NCBI GenBank assembly: GCA_027049035.1
Contig: JALTVI010000018.1
Span: 1-64,000, forward strand
DNA length: 64,000 bases
Source of the DNA: Sulfurovum sp.
Lineage (GTDB): Bacteria > Campylobacterota > Campylobacteria > Campylobacterales > Sulfurovaceae
Direction: 5' to 3'
Positions 53,755 through 62,338 of the stretch are shown in pieces. Below the pieces are notes generated by a model. That model saw nothing but the letters and a program-made list of their open reading frames with translations, was not told where the DNA came from and searched no databases. Both the position numbers and the translations under genes were made by a program. Position 1 is the stretch's first letter. Every line of letters begins with the position of its first letter.

Positions 53755-54578
53755 CGAAAAAGCTGTATCAGTTTTTCGACCGGTTCTTCGTCGGTAAAGA
53801 GTTTTGCATAGCGGATGTCGTAGTGTGAAAAGTGTGCCAAAAGTGCTGCATCGTTTTCTTCCCTTGCTGCTATGTACCACGTAAGACTCCGTTTGCCAAA
53901 GAAGGTATCCTGCTGCTGTGCCGTACGCGGCTCTTCGAGCATCACTTCGCCCATTGTTTTTGGAAACTCCTCTTCCCTGTGGCGAACGACAAGGGCAATG
54001 ACTTCATGGCGCTGTGCAAGCAGCGAGAGGTCTATAGGTTCGAGAAAGTCGTGCAGCAGCAGTACCAGTGAGGGTTTGTGCAGGCGTCTGAAGAGATCGT
54101 TGACCGACTCCTGAAGGTCGAGACGTGTATGCAGCAGCGGTGTGGTGTAGAGCTGCTCGGAGAAGTGTTCTATATCAAAGAGCTGTTTGGTCGGTGGCGT
54201 AGAGATGGTCTCTTGCGGTGTGTATGCGATACCTGTGAAGAGGTCGTTGCCGTGCTGGGCGGCATACCCAAGCAGTGCGGCAGTCTTTGCCATATGCCGC
54301 TGTTTGGCATTATCGTTGCCGACATAGACACTGCCGTCCATCATCGCTGCGACAACAACGGAGAGTTCACGGTTGGCATGCAGCTCCTTGATGTAGGCTT
54401 TGCCAAGCTTTGCGGTGATGGTCCAGTTGATCTTGCGGATATCGTCCCCCATCTGGTACTCGCGAAGCTCGGCAAAATCATACCCCTCCCCGTGCAGCCG
54501 GCTGAGGTTGTGGCCGCTTAGGAGTGTATGGACCTGGTGGCGGGCTTTTAGCAGGAGAGCTTTGAAATCGGGGCTCAT
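53751..54578 (-). CDS. DUF58 protein of the MoxR/Bat operon
   Basis: 275 residues. The DUF58 signature DFAELREYQMGDDIRKINWTITAKLGKAYIKELHANRE is present, and the C-terminal part has a VWA-like layout with VVAAMMDGSVYVG. DUF58 proteins always accompany MoxR ATPases and Bat proteins and are thought to assemble cell-envelope or metal-enzyme complexes. The start codon lies in a perfect hairpin (54567-54593) and no ribosome site is seen, which suggests poor or regulated translation. Confidence 0.87.
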   Translation of the reverse strand: MSPDFKALLLKARHQVHTLLSGHNLSRLHGEGYDFAELREYQMGDDIRKINWTITAKLGKAYIKELHANRELSVVVAAMMDGSVYVGNDNAKQRHMAKTAALLGYAAQHGNDLFTGIAYTPQETISTPPTKQLFDIEHFSEQLYTTPLLHTRLDLQESVNDLFRRLHKPSLVLLLHDFLEPIDLSLLAQRHEVIALVVRHREEEFPKTMGEVMLEEPRTAQQQDTFFGKRSLTWYIAAREENDAALLAHFSHYDIRYAKLFTDEEPVEKLIQLFR

Positions 54579-54593
54579 TTTTTGAGCCCCGAT
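54567..54593 (-). promoter_or_regulatory. Hairpin enclosing the DUF58 start codon
   Basis: ATCGGGGCTCA (54567-54577) and TGAGCCCCGAT (54583-54593) pair perfectly over 11 bp with a 5-base loop. In the minus-strand message the AUG (54578-54576) is at the loop-stem border, so the fold would hide the start. There is no T-run on the minus strand, while on the plus strand the loop is T-rich. Confidence 0.55.
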
Positions 54594-54595
54594 TT

Positions 54596-54728
54596 AGTGA
54601 ATAGTGAATAGTGAATAGTGAATAGTGTCGGTATGTATTGCTGCGCAATACTTCTATTTATCGGTTGCTCACTGCTCACTGCTCACTCCTCCTTTTTAAC
54701 TTTTAATTTTTAACTTTTAATTTTCTCA
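54596..54728. repeat. Heptad repeat array between DUF58 and moxR
   Basis: Four AGTGAAT units (54596-54623) come first, then a hairpin GTATTGC-TGC-GCAATAC (54635-54651) preceded by GGTATG (the complement of CATACC). Three GCTCACT units follow (54667-54687), then alternating TTTTAAC/TTTTAAT (54694-54721) and a decayed unit up to the end of moxR. All arrays have 7-bp period although the unit changes. Confidence 0.85.
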
Positions 54729-55673
54729 CGGAATGGGTACCGTCTCAACGATCTTCGCAATAATCTCATCGGGCTGTACGCCTTTGGCCCTTGCCTCATA
54801 GCTGAGCACGATACGGTGGCGCAGTACGTCGGCGATGACGTAGCCTATATCGGCGGGGGTGACGTAGTCGTTTCCTCGCAGGAAGGCTTTGGCTCGGGCA
54901 GCTTTGTAGAGGTCTATGGAGGCGCGGGGGCTGACGCCGTACATGATGTCGCCGGCGATACTCTCAAGGCCGAACTTTTCAGGTTTGCGTGTCGCGGCAA
55001 CGAGGCTGACGATATACTGTTCGAGTTCGGGGTCGATGTGGATTGTCTCAAGCGCCTTTTGAAGCGTGAAGAGCTCCTCTCTCTCAAGTACCTGCTCTAC
55101 TTCGCCAAAGCTTTTGGTCGCCCCCTTGCGCATGATCTCCAGCTCCTCTTCCTCGCTGTTGTGGGTGACGACCAGCTTCATCATGAAGCGATCAAGCTGC
55201 GCTTCGGGAAGCGCGTAGACACCCTCCTGCTCTATGGGGTTCTGAGTCGCCATGACAAGAAAGGGGCGCTCAAGCGGAAAGGTTTCATCCCCGATGGTCA
55301 CCTGCTGCTCCTGCATCACCTCCAGCAGGGCCGACTGTACCTTTGCCGGTGCACGGTTGATCTCATCTGCCAAAAGCAGGTTGGTAAAGAGCGGTCCCTT
55401 TTTGATGCTGAAGCTGTGGTCTTTGGGGTTGTAGATCTGTGCACCGATGATGTCCGAGGGGAGCAGGTCGGGGGTGAACTGTATCCGCTTGAAATCAAGC
55501 CCCAACGTTTTGGCGAGAGCGTTGATGGTGGTGGTCTTGGCAAGACCCGGTACTCCCTCGATGAGAATGTGTCCCTCGCAGAGCAGCCCGATGAGCAGTC
55601 CCTCTATCATCCTCTCCTGCCCGATGACCGCTTTGGAGAGCTCCTCCTTGAGTTGTGTGATCTTTTCTGTCAT
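54726..55673 (-). CDS. MoxR-family AAA ATPase
   Basis: 315 residues. Walker A GVPGLAKTT, Walker B LLADEINRAP, sensor 1 VMATQNPIEQEGVYALPEAQLDRFMMKL, and the lid motif GVSPRASIDLYKAARAKAFLRGND all belong to the MoxR group. The ATPase is thought to act as a chaperone with VWA proteins. Its start overlaps the BatD stop (ATGA). It lies between DUF58 (downstream, beyond the repeat array) and BatD. Confidence 0.93.
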   Translation of the reverse strand: MTEKITQLKEELSKAVIGQERMIEGLLIGLLCEGHILIEGVPGLAKTTTINALAKTLGLDFKRIQFTPDLLPSDIIGAQIYNPKDHSFSIKKGPLFTNLLLADEINRAPAKVQSALLEVMQEQQVTIGDETFPLERPFLVMATQNPIEQEGVYALPEAQLDRFMMKLVVTHNSEEEELEIMRKGATKSFGEVEQVLEREELFTLQKALETIHIDPELEQYIVSLVAATRKPEKFGLESIAGDIMYGVSPRASIDLYKAARAKAFLRGNDYVTPADIGYVIADVLRHRIVLSYEARAKGVQPDEIIAKIVETVPIP

Positions 55674-56809
55674 GTCAGTAGCTCCTTTGCTTCCTGTTTG
55701 AGTTGTTTGAGTGGATGGTTTTCCCTGCCGTAGAGATCGGCTTCGAGTCTGTCGATAACGGGCGCGAAGCGCTGCGCATCTTCGGCCATCAGCAGCTGCA
55801 GCAGCTGCTTTTTGTCTCTGCTCTCATCGATGCGCGCCGCAAGCGGATTGGCTTTCGTTTTCGTTTTCCTGTGCCGCTTCAGCAGCCAGGCACTCAGAAA
55901 GCCTGCCGCAAAGGCGAGCAGGTACCCCAAAAGGGAGCCAAGTGGTTTCCAGTCCGTCTGCAGCGGCGGCGGGGTATCGGTTTTGTCGACAAGTTTGGTG
56001 ACGTCAGTTTGGGTGACCACAATATGTTCGGAGGGGATGGTGAGTGCGTAGCGCTTGTGTGTTTTCGGGTCGAATGCCTGCAGCGCAACAGGTGCGGTCT
56101 CAAAGCTTTTGCCTGAGGCCAGTGCGAGGTCATAGACCGCCTTGTAGTGCACGGTATGTTCATCTACGTGCCTGGTGAGCACCGGCTTGCTCGCGAAGAT
56201 GCTGACGCCTTTCTGCTTGGGGTAGATCTGCCCCAGCAGCGGCGGGTAGCCGTCGCCTTCTATGGTAATGCGTAGTGACACGGGTTCGTACGCTTCGACC
56301 TTTTTGGGTTTGAAGAGGTAGTCGAGTTTGAAGTTGCCGATCAGCTGAGTACCTTTGGGCAGCGGCTTTACCTGCAGCTTCAGGGGTGCAACGGGGATGT
56401 TAGAATCGGTGGTTTCGAGCTTTTTGAAGTCGTCGCGGTCTCCGGAGAAGAAGTAGCGCACCTTGTCGTCGTTGGTGACACGCTTGGTCAAGCTGAAGTT
56501 GACCTCCATCGTGCCGGTCTTGAGTGGAAAGAGCAGGTAGAGGTAGTGCTCTTTGGCGTGGTGGAGGGTGTTGTCGTGAATAGCGTTGATCTGTTCGACC
56601 CGGTAGTTTTTGCTTTTGTTGATATCGAACAAAAAGAGCAGAATCGGTTCGGGGTTGGTCTGGTTGATATCAATACTCAGCAGTACCGGCTCTTTTTCGT
56701 GCGGCGTCAGGGTGCTGGAGTGGATGGTAAAATCAAAATCCTCTGCGCACAGTACTGCACTCAAGAGTGCGAAAAGCAGTGCAGCCACCCTACCACGGTT
56801 TGGTTTCAC
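55670..56809 (-). CDS. BatD-like membrane protein
   Basis: 379 residues, GTG start at 56809 inside the end of the preceding gene (20-base overlap). A signal peptide (VAALLFALLSAVLCA) is followed by beta-rich periplasmic domains (KEPVLLSIDINQ, VSLRITIEGDGYPPLLGQIYPK), a membrane helix near 290-310 (LGSLLGYLLAFAAGFLSAWLL) and a basic cytoplasmic tail. This is the BatD (oxygen-tolerance) layout. Confidence 0.8.
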   Translation of the reverse strand: MKPNRGRVAALLFALLSAVLCAEDFDFTIHSSTLTPHEKEPVLLSIDINQTNPEPILLFLFDINKSKNYRVEQINAIHDNTLHHAKEHYLYLLFPLKTGTMEVNFSLTKRVTNDDKVRYFFSGDRDDFKKLETTDSNIPVAPLKLQVKPLPKGTQLIGNFKLDYLFKPKKVEAYEPVSLRITIEGDGYPPLLGQIYPKQKGVSIFASKPVLTRHVDEHTVHYKAVYDLALASGKSFETAPVALQAFDPKTHKRYALTIPSEHIVVTQTDVTKLVDKTDTPPPLQTDWKPLGSLLGYLLAFAAGFLSAWLLKRHRKTKTKANPLAARIDESRDKKQLLQLLMAEDAQRFAPVIDRLEADLYGRENHPLKQLKQEAKELLT

Positions 56810-58346
56810 GGATATATCCTTTGTTGATCAGTTCGTACACTTTGGAGCTCAGCGGCAGTTTCTGCGGTTTTTGATTCTCATCCATCAAGAGTTGTTTCTT
56901 TCCTTCTTTGGTATGCTTTTTGTGTTTCTGCTCACCGCCTGAGCCCGAACCTGCTCCCGACTGCTCCTGCGCTTTGGGCTTTTTTGTATCGTCGGCTTCG
57001 TCACTGCCCTGTTTGGCCCTGCTCTGTGCCCCCTGCGATTTGGGACGCGCCATACCAAGCGTCTCTTTGCGTTTCTCTTCGAGCAGAGCGACGGTCTGCA
57101 GGTTGTGCAGTGCGTCGGCATCTTCACCCAGTTGGAGTGCCTTAGTATAATACATCCTCGCTTTAGCGTACGCCCCCTGCATTGCGTAGGCGTTGCCGAG
57201 ATTGTAGAAGAGCATCTGCTTGATTTTCGGTGAGGTGGTACGAATGGAACGGTAGAGTGCAGCCGCTTTGGGGTAGTCGCCCAGTTTGTAGTAACTGTCA
57301 GCCAGTGCGATCTGGCGCTGCAGGGAGGGGGTTTTGACTTTCAAGAGCGTACTCTTTGTGGCGTTGTACTCCTGCTGCGCATAGCGGCTGTAGGCCTGTT
57401 TTAGGTAGAGCGTGTCGAAAAAGGAGGCGTGTAGTTGGATGCCAAAGAGTGCAAAAAGCGGCAGGAGTCTTCGTGCAGCGCGTGTGTGTGCCGCAAGAAA
57501 GAGCAGCAGTGCCAGCAGCAGCGGCAGCTGGTAGAGTTCGGTATAGCTGTGGCGCAACTTCTCTATGCTGTTTGCATCACTGCTGCCTGCTTCAAAGCTT
57601 TTGAGGATGGCTTCAGCCGTCGCGTTTGGGCTGCTTTTTGGGGTAAGGTAGCTGCCCCCAAGCGTGTCGGCAAGGGTTTCAAGCAGCGGATTGATGCGGG
57701 AGATGACCAGATGCCCCTCTTTGTCTCTTAGGGGTTTGCCATCTTCTGTGGGGATGGTGCTGCCCTCTGTCGTACCAAGGGTGAGGATGGTCAGATGGAT
57801 ATCGGCTCCCTTGAGCGCTTCGGTCAGCGCACCGAGGTCTCTCTCCTCTCCGCCGTCGGTGATGAGCAGCACCTCTTTATGACCGCTTTTATCCGCAGCG
57901 ATTTGTTTGAAGAGCTTTTTCAGCGATGTTCCCTTGGTGAGAATGTTTTTGGGCTCAAGGGCTTCGAGTGCCGTCTTGACGAGAGCATGGTCGGTCGTTG
58001 GCGGGGAGAGCAGCAGCGGGTTGGTGGTAAAGGCGATGAGCATCACATTGTCTTTGGCGTCTTTGCTCAGCAGCGCTTCGATGGTCGCTTTGGCGAAGCG
58101 GTAGCGGTCGGGTGCGATGTCCTGCGCGCGCATCGAGTAGGAGACATCTAAAGCGATGATGACATCGCGTGCATCGACACGCTCCTGGGTGATGCCCTTT
58201 TCAAGCTGCGGCCTGGCGAGGGCAATAAGCAGCAGCGCAACGATGAGCAGGTGCGCGACGATACGCAGCGATCGGGGTTTCAGCAGGTAAAACGCCAGAC
58301 CCAGCGGAATGAGCAGCCAGAGGTACTCGGGAGCGTGAAAGATCAT
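56790..58346 (-). CDS. BatB-BatC fusion: VWA domain plus TPR repeats
   Basis: 518 residues from the ATG at 58346, which overlaps the BatA stop (ATGA). Two N-terminal helices flank a VWA domain with the MIDAS motif DVSYSMRAQD and later ITDGGEERD. A C-terminal helix (about 290-325) is followed by TPR repeats (ADSYYKLGDYPKAAALYRS, YNLGNAYAMQGAYAKARMYYTKALQLG) and a charged, Gly/Lys-rich tail. In many bacteria BatB and BatC are separate; here they are one chain. Confidence 0.87.
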   Translation of the reverse strand: MIFHAPEYLWLLIPLGLAFYLLKPRSLRIVAHLLIVALLLIALARPQLEKGITQERVDARDVIIALDVSYSMRAQDIAPDRYRFAKATIEALLSKDAKDNVMLIAFTTNPLLLSPPTTDHALVKTALEALEPKNILTKGTSLKKLFKQIAADKSGHKEVLLITDGGEERDLGALTEALKGADIHLTILTLGTTEGSTIPTEDGKPLRDKEGHLVISRINPLLETLADTLGGSYLTPKSSPNATAEAILKSFEAGSSDANSIEKLRHSYTELYQLPLLLALLLFLAAHTRAARRLLPLFALFGIQLHASFFDTLYLKQAYSRYAQQEYNATKSTLLKVKTPSLQRQIALADSYYKLGDYPKAAALYRSIRTTSPKIKQMLFYNLGNAYAMQGAYAKARMYYTKALQLGEDADALHNLQTVALLEEKRKETLGMARPKSQGAQSRAKQGSDEADDTKKPKAQEQSGAGSGSGGEQKHKKHTKEGKKQLLMDENQKPQKLPLSSKVYELINKGYIRETKPW

Positions 58347-59254
58347 TGGCGCTCCCTTGCGTAGGAGAGGTAGAACCACAACAGCAGCAGTGCCAGTGCC
58401 GCAAGAAGCGGCGGAGTGATGAGCAGCCGCTTGTTGAGGTAGTTTTCCCCGCGTATTTGGCTCGGTTCGAGTGCGGCGATCTCTTTGAAGACCTTTTTGA
58501 GTGACTCTGCCGAGGCGGCACCGTAACTCTTGCCGCCGGTTGCTTTGGCGATAGTCTCAAGGAGCGCCGCATCGTAGTCGCGTTTGGTGCCGATGCCGAT
58601 GGTGTAGATGCGTATGCCCTGCTTCTTCGCCAGATCGACGGCCTCTTTGGGGGAGTGTCTGCCTGCATTGTGAAAGCCGTCGGTGAGCAGTACGATTACT
58701 TTTGACTTGGCTTCGCCAAAGGAGAGGGTACGCATCGCCTGCATCAGTGCGTCCCCTATGGCGGTGCTCTCTCCGGCAATGCCCACAGTGGTCATCTTCA
58801 GCAGTTTCCCAAGAGCGGCAAGGTCGTAGGTCAGCGGTGAGGCGGTGTAGGCGAAGGTACCGAAGACCACCACACCCATGTTGTCATCGAGCCGGTTTTT
58901 GGTAAAGGCCTGCGCCAGGTCGAGGGTGGTTTCATATTTACTTTTGAAACGCTCTTTCTCATCGAAACCGCTCTGGGCCATGGAGCCGGAGGCATCGATG
59001 GCAAGGACGAGGTCGCGCCCCTTTTTGTGGCGGCTTGTGCTGCTGTCGTAGACAAAGGGTTCGGCAAGGGCTGTGACCATCAGCAGGAAGATGAGCACCT
59101 TCAGCCACATCTCCCACGAAAAGAGCGGATGCTCCCTGCCAACCCATTCGAGCCTTGGAAAGTAGTAGCGGCGGCTGTGCTCCCGGCAGAGGAAGAGGCA
59201 TGGAAGCAGCAACAGCAGAAGAGAGGCCCAGGGGCTACCGAACGTAAAATGCAT
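58343..59254 (-). CDS. BatA-like VWA protein
   Basis: 303 residues, first gene of the five-gene operon. Two N-terminal helices, then a VWA domain with AIDASGSMAQSGF (MIDAS) and VLLTDGFHNAGRHS, then a C-terminal helix (LLITPPLLAALALLLLWFYL) anchoring it in the inner membrane. It should cooperate with MoxR and DUF58. The promoter lies in the 67-bp spacer shared with the divergent transpeptidase gene. Confidence 0.9.
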   Translation of the reverse strand: MHFTFGSPWASLLLLLLPCLFLCREHSRRYYFPRLEWVGREHPLFSWEMWLKVLIFLLMVTALAEPFVYDSSTSRHKKGRDLVLAIDASGSMAQSGFDEKERFKSKYETTLDLAQAFTKNRLDDNMGVVVFGTFAYTASPLTYDLAALGKLLKMTTVGIAGESTAIGDALMQAMRTLSFGEAKSKVIVLLTDGFHNAGRHSPKEAVDLAKKQGIRIYTIGIGTKRDYDAALLETIAKATGGKSYGAASAESLKKVFKEIAALEPSQIRGENYLNKRLLITPPLLAALALLLLWFYLSYARERQ

Positions 59255-59321
59255 ACTCTATTTTAGCATTTTCGGAATAAGGTTACGATATAATAATTTC
59301 AAATCTACGTCGAGGGCGAAT

Positions 59322-60986
59322 ATGTTTCCAAAAACGATCATGCAGTGGCTTACAGCCGTCTGTGCCATACTCTTTCTCTCCGTCACTGCCGTACCTGCTG
59401 TGGAAAAGCCGTTTGACGAGCACGCTACGGAGGTGATCTACAACTCCCTCAAGCCGGAACCGGGCAAGAGTTTTCTTAAGCGCTTCTACAAACGGCTGCT
59501 CTTCCTGCCGGCCTGGATGCATGAAAAGGGTCCCTCTCCTGCGGCAAAAGGGCTCTTTGCAGCGATGAAAGAGGATTTCACGCTCGATCCGCGAAGCAGG
59601 CTCTACAACGATGCAAGGGAGTTTGAACGCCAGGCGCAGGCCCTCTATGAGAACGGCAGCAGTTTTTTGCAGAAGATGGAGATGGAGTTCAAGATCACGA
59701 TGCTCTACAAGGCCTACACCGACTACGCCTACTTCGGAAGTATCAACTGGGGTGCTTTTCAGGCGCGTATCGTCAATCTCAAGGTCAACGGCGTGAGTAC
59801 CGAATGGGTGCTGCACCGCCCCGATGTGGACCCCATCGGTATGGTGGAGAAGGCTTTGCTGGGAGCTGACCTTAAAAAAGAGCTTCAGGATGCCATACCT
59901 ACCGCCTACCACTACCGTGCCCTGCAGCGTGCACTCAAACACTATATGGCCATCGAAGCGGAGGGAGGCTGGGCGCCGGTGCGCCTGCATTCCCGGAAGC
60001 TCGACCCCGGCAAACGCGACCCCGGCGTCTACTCGCTTCGGGAGCGTCTGAGTGTTACCGGAGAGTACCGCGGATGTGCCGAGAGTGAAGAAGATGACCG
60101 TTATGACAGCTGTCTTGTTGAAGCGGTCAAGCGTTTTCAGACCCGAAACGGTCTGAAACCAGACGGCGTCGTAGGGCCTGCGACACTGCGCAAGCTCAAT
60201 ATTCCCGTCTCAAAGCGTATCACTACGATCCGTCTCAACCTGGACCGTATCAAGTGGCTCAACCCAAGGCAGCCCCACCGCCATATCATTATCAACATCC
60301 CCTTCTTCACGCTCTACTTCGAAGAGGATGGCAAGCTGGTCACCTCCATACGTGTCATTACCGGAAAACCCAACCACCCTACCCCCATCTTCTCCGATGA
60401 GGTGGAGATGATCGTCCTCAACCCTTACTGGAATGTGCCAAAGAGCATCATCCAAAAAGAGATGATCCCCAAACTGCTGCGCAACCCCTACGCACTCAAG
60501 CGTGAGGGTATCCAGATCTATTCCGGCTGGGGGAAGGATGCGAAGGTTGTCAATCCCGCTTCGGTCAACTGGGCGCAGTACCGCTACAGCAAACATGTCC
60601 CCTACCGTTTCGCGCAGCTGCCGGGCTATAAGAACGCTCTGGGGAAGATCAAGTTCCTCTTTCCCAACAAGTTCTCGGTCTACATGCACGACACCCCTAC
60701 AAAGCACCTCTTCCTTAAGAACAAGCGTGCTTTCAGCCACGGCTGTGTACGTCTTCAGGAGCCCAAAAAACTGCTGGAGACCTTTGCGAGTTTCGAGCCG
60801 ATCGACCTGGAAAAGTCCGAAGAGATCCTCAAAGGCAAGAAGAATGTCTATATGAGGCTTAAAGAGAAGGTACCGGTGGATATCATCTATCTGACCGCAT
60901 GGGTGGACTACGACGGCCATCTGCAGTTCAGGGACGATGTCTACCACTACGACGAGATGCAGCTGCAGTCGTATAAAAGGTGGTAA
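59322..60986 (+). CDS. L,D-transpeptidase, YcbB-like (second copy)
   Basis: 554 residues. Signal peptide ending near residue 26, a helical domain, a peptidoglycan-binding domain (about 235-300, VEAVKRFQTRNGLKPDGVVGPATLRKLN), then YkuD with YMHDTPTKHLF and SHGCVRLQEP (catalytic Cys). It has the same domain plan as 30691-32406 but the classical SHGC motif instead of SSGC. Its stop is 1 base from the coaE ATG, so wall and coenzyme genes share a transcript. Confidence 0.9.
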   Translation: MFPKTIMQWLTAVCAILFLSVTAVPAVEKPFDEHATEVIYNSLKPEPGKSFLKRFYKRLLFLPAWMHEKGPSPAAKGLFAAMKEDFTLDPRSRLYNDAREFERQAQALYENGSSFLQKMEMEFKITMLYKAYTDYAYFGSINWGAFQARIVNLKVNGVSTEWVLHRPDVDPIGMVEKALLGADLKKELQDAIPTAYHYRALQRALKHYMAIEAEGGWAPVRLHSRKLDPGKRDPGVYSLRERLSVTGEYRGCAESEEDDRYDSCLVEAVKRFQTRNGLKPDGVVGPATLRKLNIPVSKRITTIRLNLDRIKWLNPRQPHRHIIINIPFFTLYFEEDGKLVTSIRVITGKPNHPTPIFSDEVEMIVLNPYWNVPKSIIQKEMIPKLLRNPYALKREGIQIYSGWGKDAKVVNPASVNWAQYRYSKHVPYRFAQLPGYKNALGKIKFLFPNKFSVYMHDTPTKHLFLKNKRAFSHGCVRLQEPKKLLETFASFEPIDLEKSEEILKGKKNVYMRLKEKVPVDIIYLTAWVDYDGHLQFRDDVYHYDEMQLQSYKRW

Positions 60987-60987
60987 A

Positions 60988-61581
60988 ATGGCGTTTGAGT
61001 ATGCAGTTGTACTGACAGGAAGTATCGCGACAGGAAAGAGTTCGGTGGCACGGATGTTTGCAGAGGACGGTTTTGTCATCATCGATGCGGACACCATCGC
61101 CCACGAAGTGCTTGAGTCACAGCAGGAGGCGATCGCCCAAATGTTCGGAGATGAAGTTGTACAGGATGGGAAGGTGGACAGGAAATCACTTGGCAAGGTA
61201 GTTTTCGCCGACCCGCTCAAGCGCAAGGCGCTCGAGCAGCTGCTCCATCCGCTCATCTACGATGTCATCGAAGCCAGAGCGAAGGCAGAGGATGCGAAGC
61301 GCAAACCCTACATCGTCGACATACCGCTCTTTTTTGAGGGGCGACGCTACCCCATAAAGCGTTCACTGGTAGTCTATGCCACGCCGGAGCAGCAGCTGGC
61401 GCGTGCCATGGCGCGTGACGGGCTGGATGAAGAGGCAGTGCTGGAGCGTATCGCATCGCAGATAGACATTGCCGAGAAGCGTTTTCTGGCAGACTATGTC
61501 ATAGACAACACCAAAGACGAAGCACATTTGCGAAACGAATATGAACGGGCTAGAGACGCCATAGTAAAGGAGTTTGCATGA
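60988..61581 (+). CDS. coaE: Dephospho-CoA kinase
   Basis: 197 residues from the ATG at 60988. P-loop GSIATGKSSVARMF, then IIDADTIAHEVL (substrate Asp) and IPLFFEGRRYPIKRSLVVYATPEQQLAR. It adds the last phosphate of coenzyme A. The stop overlaps the dapF start (ATGA). Confidence 0.95.
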   Translation: MAFEYAVVLTGSIATGKSSVARMFAEDGFVIIDADTIAHEVLESQQEAIAQMFGDEVVQDGKVDRKSLGKVVFADPLKRKALEQLLHPLIYDVIEARAKAEDAKRKPYIVDIPLFFEGRRYPIKRSLVVYATPEQQLARAMARDGLDEEAVLERIASQIDIAEKRFLADYVIDNTKDEAHLRNEYERARDAIVKEFA

Positions 61582-62327
61582 CAGTGACAAAATATTCGGC
61601 CAATGGGAACGATTTCATTTTCTTTATCGCCAAAGAGAAGGCTGACAGAAGCGAACTGGCCCAAAAGCTCTGCCACCGCCAGAATGGTGTGGGGGCAGAC
61701 GGTATGGTCGTGCTGCTGCCTCATCCGAAGTACGACTTTGAGTGGGAGTTCTACAATGCCGACGGCTCGTACGCGGCGATGTGCGGCAACGCCAGCCGCG
61801 CTGCGGCGCACTTTGCGCACGAAAAGGGCATTAGCAAGGACGGCAAAGCGGAGTTTCTCACCGGTGCGGGGGTCATCCGTGCGACGATCAACGGGCTTTA
61901 TGTGGTCAGTGATATGGTCGAGCCCAAGATCCTGCGTACCGACATCGAAGAGGATGGTGAAACCTGGTGGCTGATTGATTCGGGTGTACCGCATCTGGTA
62001 GCCGTACGCGACAATATCGACACGTTCGATCTGGAGCAGGCACGCAGACTGCGCGAAAAGTACGATGCCAATGTCAATATCTGCCGACTTGAGGGGGAGG
62101 ATACGATGTATGTGCGTACCTATGAAAGAGGTGTCGAGGATGAGACGCTGGCGTGCGGGACGGGGATGGTCGCCTGCTTCATCCGCAACCACAAAGAGGG
62201 CAGGGTGGCAGACCAGGTGAAGGTCCACCCCAAAAGCGGTGATGAGCTCTACGTCAGCTATGAAGAGGGTGTCTACCGATTTGGCGGGAAAGTGACCAAA
62301 ACGTTCATTGCCGAAACACTCATTTAG
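61578..62327 (+). CDS. dapF: Diaminopimelate epimerase
   Basis: 249 residues. Both catalytic Cys residues are present (AMCGNASRAAAHFA and LACGTGMVACF), with the start KYSANGNDFIFF. It converts LL- to meso-diaminopimelate for lysine and peptidoglycan. It sits in the transpeptidase-coaE-dapF-Sel1 transcription unit. Confidence 0.96.
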   Translation: MTVTKYSANGNDFIFFIAKEKADRSELAQKLCHRQNGVGADGMVVLLPHPKYDFEWEFYNADGSYAAMCGNASRAAAHFAHEKGISKDGKAEFLTGAGVIRATINGLYVVSDMVEPKILRTDIEEDGETWWLIDSGVPHLVAVRDNIDTFDLEQARRLREKYDANVNICRLEGEDTMYVRTYERGVEDETLACGTGMVACFIRNHKEGRVADQVKVHPKSGDELYVSYEEGVYRFGGKVTKTFIAETLI

Positions 62328-62338
62328 AGAGGAAAAAT

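Noticed and set aside
54596-54728. Tandem repeats considered as a CRISPR array
   Set aside because: Units are 7 bp with no spacers and no cas genes nearby.
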